The position numbers were made by a program, and so were the translations under genes. Positions 55,646 to 64,000 of a stretch of 64,000 nt of DNA are shown piece by piece. Positions within the stretch are counted from its first letter, which is position 1. Every line of letters starts with the position of its first letter. Origin of the DNA: Ananas comosus (Eukaryota > Streptophyta > Magnoliopsida > Poales > Bromeliaceae); NCBI RefSeq assembly GCF_001540865.1, contig NC_033625.1, positions 12,063,757-12,127,756 of the forward strand, read 5' to 3'. Below the pieces are notes generated by a model. The model worked only from the letters and a program-made list of their open reading frames with translations. It searched no databases and had not been told where the DNA came from.

Positions 55646-58254
55646 TGTCACGCCCGGGTACCAGCAGAAGCATATCCGGTACGTGCAGAAACCCGCCATA
55701 CACCTGCAGTATATAAGGCGTCTACAAAGCAAATCGACAGGAAGTAGAACATAGAAAATCCTATCCTGATATCAGAGCAAAGAACAAGTCGATATACTAT
55801 AAGCAAAAGAACAAAAGAAAATACAATCCAAAATCTCGTCATAAGAGAAATATCACAACTGTAGTTCTTGGTCCAAATAGTACATATACATCACGGGTAT
55901 ACAAAAAGTAGATACAATGGTAGACTCTCTATACATAGGGACATCACCCTCGGCCGTAGCCCGAGTAGCAAGGTGATCGACTAGTATGCTCCTAGCAATA
56001 TCTAGCTAGACGCGACTCCCTTGCCACGATCCCTAGCCTCTCCTGTAAATCGCTCTGTAAAAACAACCACCAAAAGGGCGTGAGAACTATTAACAATAGT
56101 TCCCAGTGGGTAAGCCGCCAGCCTCGGCGAATTACACCACTAGGCTCATGATGTACTAAATGAAAATAAAAGCAGTAATTTTGCATGATATATCTATATG
56201 ATGCTAGCAAGTAATGAGCATGTAACCAACATGGAATCATAATTTCTACAGTAATGAATCAATCTGAATCATAGAAGCATAGCTACTACTGTATAATGAA
56301 CATAAACATGAACATAAGTACGAATGTGTAAGTAACTACTGTACACTATAATTGGTAAGCATTCATTACTGTCAACTGTCATTTAGAGCTTTAACCACAT
56401 TAGAGTTTTCTTTTCATTCATCAGGACCTACCCAAGGTAGTCCGGCTTGCGCCGCGCCTAATGGCCACACTCCCCACGGTAATCCACTTCGGCACCCAAT
56501 CCCGCACGGGTGAGCAACTGTCGCGTAGGCCAACTCCAGAGTGCCGACTTGTAGGAAGCTACCCTCACAAGCGTGTGCGAATGAGCACGATGGCAAGCAA
56601 GCAAAGTCCACAGTCCAACATGTCCACAATTTAGCTCACAATATTCTCGCTCTCGATCCTTTGATCGAAATTTCAATATAATCAATATTGACAACAACTA
56701 GTATCCACTAGATCAATAAACATGTGAGAGTAATGATAATTTACATATAGCATTAGAAACGTTCTAGTATCATGGCCCTACCATTATAGTCATAAAACAT
56801 GTTCTTGTTCTCAACTTTATAATCAATAAAGTGACAAGCATGTCATTGTTCTCTACTTTCGAGGAACATAGTAAACATGAACATAAATACTTTATGCATG
56901 TGTGAGTCCACTCTACTTCATAGAGGTTCTATTTCATTTATATCAAATGTTAAGACGATATATATCAAACCCTTTATTAGTAAAGGCGCTACTAAACCGA
57001 TTCTATAGTTATATATAGAACATAGGGGAGCTTCACTTGCTCTGGTTAGGTCAAACCCACCTAGTACTAAGTTCAAATCAGTCCAAAAGAGTCCCAAGGA
57101 TCAGCTCCACTAGGTCTCAATCCTGCTGAACACAAAGCATAAATATCGTATCAAAACGACAACCGAAATGTCCGATTTCGGTGCAATTGCACCGAGTACA
57201 TAGGAATAGCTTAAATCCCTGTTTTGGTTCAGTTAATACCACAAGTTAAGCTTCCAAAAGGCCCTCCAATGCCACTCAGAGGCGGTCTAAGGGTCAATTA
57301 CCCTCTCGCTGTGAACAATACCAAAACAACATCAAAATGCTTATATACAAGTCAATTTAGCCAAAATCTTGCGAAATCAGTTTTCTAACTGAAATTTCCA
57401 CTTACCCTTGCTTGAAGCACCTTCTAAACTAGTTCCCAAGGTCACTGATTTAGTTCAATAAGGTTCAGAAACCTGCTGCAAAGAAAACATGCCAAATTGT
57501 ATCAAGTTGCGTCAATAACTCGCGTTTAATTCCAATTTAGCTTCATAATGAACTAATTATCTCTATTAAGCTTCAAAGTAGCTTATCCCTGGTCTAAGGA
57601 GATTAATTCACAGCTACTTAACTCATCTTTAATTGCTGAAACCTCAGTCTAGCGCAGCGAGAAGCAAAAACCCGAAATCAATACTCAAATCGACAAATAG
57701 AACGTCGATAACGGAAAAGTCGAGTCGATTACCTTCTCAAGCTTCCAACCAGCACCTCACTGGCTCAGGGCTGCGAAAAGCCCTCCAAAATACTCCCTCA
57801 CACGTCCACGTAGGCTCAGCGACGCTCGCAACCAGCGGAAAACCAACGTTGCGACGAAAATGAGCAAAATCGACGATTTCGTTGTAGAGAGAGAAAAACC
57901 CTAGAGAGAGAGAGAGAAAATGGTGCAAGGGCCTTTCTCTGAACTCTAGCATCATCTATGGAGCTCTAGAGGTCGTGCTTGATTCAAATAGATAGGATCA
58001 AGATGTGAAATTACCAATATAACCTTGCTGCCACGTTTTACCATTGTGTACCGGTACACCATGATGGCTGTACCGGTACACCGAGCAGAAAACTGCTGAT
58101 TTCGCCAGATCAGCGCACTTTCTTGCTTTTAACCCTCCAATCACTCTCTAACTTGTTCAAAAACTTGTCCAAGTCATTTAGAATATGTAGGATAGTTCCA
58201 CACTTCATTCCACACACTCGAACTCCGCAATTTGCAAAAGTTCAGTGTATTACA
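55646..58254 (-). mobile_element. Solo LTR of family S, copy 3 (in G2 gag)
   Basis: Plus strand reads TGTCACGCCCGGG to GTGTATTACA, i.e. minus-strand LTR of 2609 bp. Flanked by CCGGG (55641-55645) and CCGGA (58255-58259), a 5 bp duplication with one mismatch. Palindromes at 58047 and 58069; hairpin module at about 56045-56150. Confidence 0.9.
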
Positions 58255-61200
58255 CCGGAACAAGGCCGACTGGTTCCTGCGAGGACTTCGGCCGGGGATC
58301 TACAAGACTGTGGAGATACTCAAGCTCACGACCTTCGCGGAGGTCTTCGACCGAGCACTCTGGGCGGAGCACGGTGACGCCCATGTTCGGGAGAAGCGCG
58401 AAATGTTGGCCGAGTCCAAGGACAAAGGCAAGAAGCGTCAAGGCTGCGGTTCGGGGGGACAAGCACGTTCCAAGAAGCCCCCGAAGTATTCGCGGACCCA
58501 GCCAAAGGGCAGTGGAGCGCGACGGTGCGTCATATGTGGTGGAGACCACCCGGTGTCACGTTGTGAGTAGCGCCAAGGCAAGTGCTACAAGTGCGGGCAA
58601 CCGGGGCACTTCATACAGGATTGCTCGGGAGGAGGAGCCTCACCTGCCCCATCCAATGCATCGGCGCCGGCGATTCTGACTCACTATGGAGGAGTTCCAC
58701 CGACGATCGTGTCGGTAGGACGTGCGATGATGCCGCGCCACCTCGAAATGGCGCGATCGGCCCCGAGCGGACGGGTATTCGCCGCTCAGGTCCAAGCCGA
58801 GGAGCCTGCGGAGGCCGAGGAGCATCGCCTAGTGGCAGGTATGGTTTTAATTAACGGAGTTCGCTCCAGGGCTATGTTTGATACCGGAGCCACGCATTCA
58901 TTTATCAGTAGATCTCGCACGCATGCATGACATACTGATAGAGGCGAGTGATGGCAAGTGGCAAGTTGAGGGCCCTGGGTCGACATTTAACACTTACACG
59001 GAATGTTCATCGTGTCCAGTACAAGTAGGTGACTGGATAATGCCCATTAGGATGCTTGAACTCAAAAACCTTAAAGAGTTCAATGTCATATTGGGCATAG
59101 ACTGGCTCTCAAAGTATCAGGCAACGATCGACTGCAGCAGCAGAGTGGTTACGTTCCGTGAGCCAAGACAGAAGGAGTTCACTTATTGGGCTTGTCAAAG
59201 CTCGTGCTTCGCCGCGACGGTGTCGGCGACGAGAGCAAGAAAGTTTGTCAACAGCGGTTGCATAGCGTTTTTGGCAACTGTTGTGGGAATGGATCGAGTA
59301 ACTCCAACATTAGAGGAGTTACCGATGGTGCGAGAGTTCTCGGACGTGTTTCCCGCGAAGTTACCGGGGATACCGCTGGATCGGGAGATCGAGTTCGTCA
59401 TAGACTTGATTCCCGGCACTGCGTCGATCTCGAAGGCTCCGTACCGAATGACGCCGGTGGAATTGAAAGAGTTGAGGAGTCAGTTACAGGACCTCCTTGA
59501 CAAGCAATTCATCTGACCAAGTGTATCACCGTGGGGAGCCCCGGTGTTATTTGTGCGGAAGAAGGACGGATCGTTTCGACTCTGCGTGGATTATCGAGAG
59601 TTGAACAAAGTCACGATCAAGAATAAGTACCCACTTCCCCGAATTGATGATTTGTTCGACCAGTTGCAGGGGTTGTGTGTGTACTCGAAAATAGATTTGC
59701 AGTCCGGCTATCACCAGTTGAAGATCAAGCCGGAGGATGTGCAGAAAATCGCGTTTTGCACGCGGTACGGACACTGTGAATTCACGGTCATGCTATTTGG
59801 ACTCACGAATGCTCCAGCGGCGTTTATGGACTTGATGAACTGTGTCTTCAGAAAGTATTTGGACCGATTTGTCGTAGTCTTCATAGACGACATATTAGTA
59901 TATTCTCGTAGTGACGAGGAACATGACGAGCATTTGAGGATAGTGCTTCAAGTCTTTCGGGAGGAGAAGCTATATGCTAAGTTAAAGAAGTGTGACTTCT
60001 GGCTCCGAGAGGTCGCATTTCTGGGGCATGTGATTTCTACGGGTGGAGTTTCAGTAGACCCGAGGAAAGTTGAGGCAATCAAGGATTGGCCACGCCCAAC
60101 GAATATCACTGAAGTTAGAAGCTTCGTGGGTTTGGCAGGCTACTATAGCCGGTTCGTGGAAGGCTTTTCAAAGATAGTAATTCCACTTACCCGTCTGACT
60201 CAGAAAGGCACCAAATTTGTTTGGAGCAAGGAGTGCGACCGGAGTTTCAAAGAGTTGAAGGAAAGGCTAACTTCGACTCCGGTAATCACTTTACCGGTGC
60301 AAGGTGAAGACTTCGTGGTCTACAGCGATACTTCCTATCTAGGATTGGGGTGTGTTTTGATGTAGGGCAGGAAAGTAATTGCTTATGCGTCCCTCAGCTG
60401 AAGAGCTATGAAAAGAACTACTCCATTCACGACTTGGAGCTAGCGGCGGTAATCTTCGCCTTGAAGCTGTGGAGGCACTACCTGTACGGTGCCCATTGTG
60501 AGATCTATATCGACCACAAGAGCCTGAAATATCTGTTCACACAGAAAGAGCTCAATATGCGTCAACGGCGGTGGTTGGAACTATTAAAGGATTATGATGT
60601 TGATATCCTTTACCACCCGGGGAAGGCGAATGTGGTCGCGGATGCGCTCAGTAGAAAGTTAGCAGAGAACCTCGCTATGTGGGTTACAAATCAAACACCC
60701 CTATGGCTGGACATGGAGCGAATGAACCTTGAGGTGGTTGCTCCCGAGACTCCGGCTCAATTGATGGCGCTCGTCGTCCAATCGACCTTATTGGAGAGGA
60801 TCAAGAATCTGCAACCTGCGGACCCGAGTCTCCAAAAGGTGCGGCGCAACATCGAGGAGGGACGAGGTGGCGATTTCAGTATAGATGCAGGGGGTGTACT
60901 ACGGTTTCGAAACCGGTAGTATGTGCCCGAGAACGAAGAGCTTCGTGAGATGATTCTGCAAGAAGCACACCGGTCTTCGTATGCTGATCACCGGGCGGCA
61001 CCAAAATGTACCAAGGGTTAAAAATGCACTATTGGTGGCCGGGAATGAAAAGTGATATTAGATGCTTAGTGGCGAAATGCTTAGTATGCCAACAAGTGAA
61101 AGCGGAGCGTCGGTTTCCAGCGAAAAAGCTTCAAAGCCTACCAATCCCCGTTTGGAAATGGGAGGATATATCGATAGACTTCGTGGTCGGGTTGCCTCGC

Positions 61201-62216
61201 TCAATGGGCGGCCATGATGCGATATGGGTAATTGTGGACCGATTGACGAAGTCGGCTCACTTCTTGCCGATCCACACCACGTGGGCAGGTGACAAACTGG
61301 CGCAGGTATACCTTGACGAGATAGTGAGGTTACACGGGGTGCCGAAATCGATCGTGTCGGGTCGCAACCCCCAGTTTACTTCACACTTCTGGAAGAGCCT
61401 GCAGGAAGCCGTTGGCACACGGCTCGATTTTAGTACAGCATTCCATCCTCAGACAGATGGGCAAACAGAAAGGACCATTCAAACTCTGGAGGATATGCTG
61501 CGAGCGTGTGTCATCGACTATAAAGGGAGTTGGTGTGATCATTTGCCGATGGCCGAGTTCGCCTACAATAACAGTTATCATGTTAGTATAGAGATAGCAC
61601 CGTTCGAGGCCCTCTACGGGCGGAAGTGTCGGTCTCCTATACACCGGAGCGATGTGGGTGAGCGTGCAGAGTTCAGCCCTGATGTTCTACGAGAAGCGGA
61701 GGAGAAAGTCCGCCTTGCTCGCAAGCAATTGCTCACGGCGCAGTCTAGGCAGAAAAGCTATGCAGATAGGCGACGTCGAGATATAGAGTTCACGGTAGGC
61801 GACCGCGTATTCTTAAAAGTTTCGCCAATGCGGAGTGTGAAGTGGTTTGGAGTGCAGGAAAAGTTGAGTCCTCGGTACATTGGACCCTATGAGATATTGG
61901 AGCGAGTTGGCTCAGTGGCCTATCGGCTTGCCTTGCCGCCGAAGCTCGCGGATGTACACAATGTGTTCCATGTCTCCAACCTTCGCAAGTACATTCATGA
62001 TCCCGAGCACGTGATGCTATACGAGCCGCCGGAACTCCAAGAAGACTTGAGCTACGAGGAGTTTCCAGTGATGGTTATCGTCCGAGAAGTGCGAAAGCTG
62101 CGAAATCGTGAGATTCCCTACGTGAAGATCCAGTGGAGCAATCATGATGATCGCGAGGCCACCTGAGAACTCGAGGATCTAATAAGAAAGCATCATCCTC
62201 ACTTGTTTGAAGGATA
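58255..62216 (+). pseudogene. G2 gag C-terminus and pol, broken
   Basis: Order: end of gag; zinc knuckle CX2CX4HX4C (58583-58624); protease ([11 protein letters not shown], about 58874-58910); RT (59430-59960) with an intact F-I-D-D active site (about 59880); RNase H (60290-60650); integrase (60960-61700); chromodomain (62050-62200). Lesions: TAG 58568, 2 bp deletion near 58912, TGA 59514, TAG 60363, 1 bp deletion near 60391, TAG 60917, frameshift near 60985, TGA 62164. The second catalytic Asp of integrase is changed (V-S-G-R-N-P instead of the usual S-D-R-D-P). The 61006-62166 segment is the longest intact part. Confidence 0.9.
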
Positions 62217-62275
62217 AGGTATAGAAACTAAGTTTTAAATTAAGTTGAATCAGTTTTGAGGATGAAACTCCTTTT

Positions 62276-62288
62276 AAGGAGGGGAGGA
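62276..62288 (+). other. Polypurine tract of G2
   Basis: AAGGAGGGGAGGA directly before the 3' LTR, the same as in G1. Confidence 0.9.
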
Positions 62289-63553
62289 TGTAAGAAAATG
62301 AATTCTCGAAATTCGAGAGTTGGACTTTGTCCAGGATCGACTAATTGTCGAGTGGGTAGGCTTCGGAGGAGCTAAAGATGTCCAAAACATAAAAAGTGCT
62401 TTGGAGTCGAGTCTGCGAGAGCAAATAATGCAGAAATCTACTCTGGGCAGAGTTTGCTCTCGGGGACCGGTCTCTGGCAGGAAGGACCGGTACCCGTAGC
62501 TGGTGGTTGCGGTGGATGCTTGATGCAACCGGTCCCAGGCCTGAGGGACCGGTCCCCGTAAGCGAAACCAGCGAGACGGAAAAAATTTGGCTAAGTCCTG
62601 AGAATTACACTCTCGGGAACCGGTCTCTCAGGCAAGGACCGGTCTCCCAGGGACCGGTCTCTCAGGCAGGGACCGGTTCCCGTACGCGTGAAGGCTGGCA
62701 AAGAGCCTTCCTCCCGCATGGATTGCTCTCAGGGACCGGTCTTCCCGACGAGGGACCGGTCCCTCGGCGCGAAATCTGCCCAGGCAGAGTAACTTGAGGG
62801 GAGCAAAAGTGGAGGGGCTAAACTGAAAATATGACATAAGTAAGGGCTATAGAGAGCAAAGGGCTCTCTCTCCCTCTCTCATTTCCACCCTCACTCCTAT
62901 TTCTCTCCCTCTCTCTCTCTCTTTCTCTAGAAAAAAGGAGAAGAAGAAGAAGAAGAAGAAAAAGAAGAATGAGAAAGAAAGGAGAAGAAGAAGAAGAAGG
63001 AGAGCAAGCTAGGGAAGGCTTGGAGCATCTTCTCCACTTCCTCTCCTCTCCATTGGAGCTAACCTAGAGGTAAGCTCTTGAACCCTAATGGTAGAACTTA
63101 GGGTTTTTGGGTTTTTGGCTTTTGAGATGAGGTCAAATGGACCTCTGGCACCATTAATGGTGGAATAGAGCTAGAAGCTAGGGTTCTATAGTGCTAATTG
63201 CAAGATGTGAACCCTAGGGCACCCAAATAGGGGATTTTGGAAATACATGAGATTGATCTCATTTAGTGGCTTGTAAACCTATTGATAGGTGTCTAAACGC
63301 GAGGGCGAAGTCGGATTTTCGATTCGTCGAGCGGGTGAAAAGCTATTGGCAAAATATAGCCAATTGAGCGCCGTTTTGGACCAAGGAGGCCGAAACCTCG
63401 TCGTAACGTTCGTTGGGAAGCGATTCTAGAACCTTCATACCCTCAAAAGGTAGGGGGTGTCATCCCGAAGCAACCGAACTCTTTTCTATGTCTTAGAAAT
63501 ACATGATTTTCATCTTTTGCATGTTGCATTGTAGGATTGCATTGTAGTACCTT
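62289..63553 (+). repeat. 3' LTR of G2, truncated
   Basis: Matches the first half of the 5' LTR up to GCATTGTAGTA, then is cut by a new LTR at 63554. Palindromes at 62466/62486, 62528/62548, 62619/62638, 62653/62672 and 62735/62755; a GAA repeat at about 62940-63000. Confidence 0.9.
62466..62760. promoter_or_regulatory. Paired palindrome array in G2 3' LTR
   Basis: Ten ACCGGT cores in five pairs with 19-20 bp within each pair. All ten keep the intact core, in contrast to the 5' LTR copy. Confidence 0.65.
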
Positions 63554-64000
63554 TGTAAGGACTGAGATTTTTACAGTACTACTAAACTCTCTGTTGATGA
63601 TGTTTATGTATGTAATTTAATTACATAAGCACTCGTCAAGTTTCAGAAGAAAATGAGCTAAAATGGAGAAGATACGCGATTTTTAGTTTTCACTAAAGTG
63701 AATAGTAACTCCGGTTTTCCGGAAAAGCCACGGAGTAGAGTTGGCTTCTGGTGCGTATCGGACTCCGTTCATAGCAGTCCAATAGCTCGTTTCGACCGGT
63801 TTAGATGTTCTAGAACTACTGGCGCTGACGGATTTTGAGTTTGACGCACGGATTTCGAGAAAATCCAATAAAACGTGTTTTATATGTAATTGTGCGTGAT
63901 ATTTGGCCTTTTGGAGAAGAGTGGATTTCGTCGCAAATCCGCGACCGTTTGAGGTGAAACGAAATCGTAGCTTTGTTGTCTCCGAGGTGCTGATCGCACT
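63554..64000 (+). repeat. Start of another LTR, runs off the window
   Basis: TGTAAGGACTGAGATTTT begins abruptly inside the G2 3' LTR, as expected for an inserted LTR (TG start). It does not match the other LTRs here by eye. The rest and its TSD (left flank ACCTT) are outside. Confidence 0.55.

Larger units (their letters stand above)
51975..63553 (+). mobile_element. Ty3/gypsy chromovirus element G2 (defective)
   Basis: LTR1 51975-54533, primer site, gag, protease, RT, RNase H, integrase, chromodomain, polypurine tract and the first 1265 bp of LTR2, which is then cut by another LTR at 63554. Same clade as G1 (homologous proteins, same polypurine tract), but the LTRs are different and rich in ACCGGT palindromes. 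Solo LTR S3 (55646-58254) splits gag. The right TSD is outside the window. Confidence 0.9.

Overview
This is nuclear DNA of a flowering plant, from a gene-poor, repeat-packed region. The evidence is several 2.5-2.8 kb LTRs of chromodomain-carrying Ty3/gypsy (Del/Tekay-like) elements, plant hAT, MULE and PIF/Harbinger-type elements, and (TA)n-flanked MITEs. A monocot, possibly pineapple (Ananas), is my guess; nothing in the window proves the species. Almost every long open reading frame lies in a transposable element. The only candidate host gene is the 3' end of one plus-strand gene (about 27049-28330), whose family I do not recognise.

Layout. 1-3450: degenerate sequence with a weak LTR-like trace. 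3451-5347: four MITEs back to back. 5589-9910: a triple nest proved by three target-site duplications (TSDs) of different lengths. A deleted hAT element (8 bp TSD) holds a MULE (9 bp TSD) with a captured fragment that looks like 3-ketoacyl-CoA reductase, and the MULE's right terminal inverted repeat holds a small LTR retrotransposon (5 bp TSD). 11285-18545: remains of a minus-strand gypsy element whose integrase was split by a solo LTR (13227-18465), itself split by a second solo LTR (14235-16739). 19014-20348: more MITEs. 20380-26395: a full-length but broken relative of the first hAT element, followed by small hAT MITEs. 27049-28330: host gene remnant. 28433-32829: MITEs and LTR/gag debris.

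32830-64000 is almost all LTR retrotransposon. G1 (35743-48610) is a complete gypsy element with both LTRs, tRNA-iMet primer site, polypurine tract and 5 bp TSD. G2 (51975-63553) is a second element with a truncated 3' LTR. Both have broken gag-pol genes. One LTR family, called S here, is present as three solo LTRs (32830, 43160, 55646); two of these interrupt G1 and G2. G2 sits in an older minus-strand element, and its own 3' LTR is cut by another LTR that runs off the window.

Most notable signal. At least four divergent LTR types and one further array carry 12 bp palindromes centred on ACCGGT in their U3-like part. These occur in pairs about 20-22 bp apart (two helical turns), with pairs repeated at near-regular intervals. 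The flanking palindrome letters differ between families while the core and pair spacing persist, which suggests a binding platform for a dimeric protein. A second shared signal is a hairpin pair followed by a splice-acceptor-like CAG in the downstream half of nearly all these LTRs.

Assembly caution. Four of the five single-N positions lie at the edge of a near-exact duplicated stretch, and a 100-N gap lies at 50562-50661, so some local duplications are probably joining artefacts.
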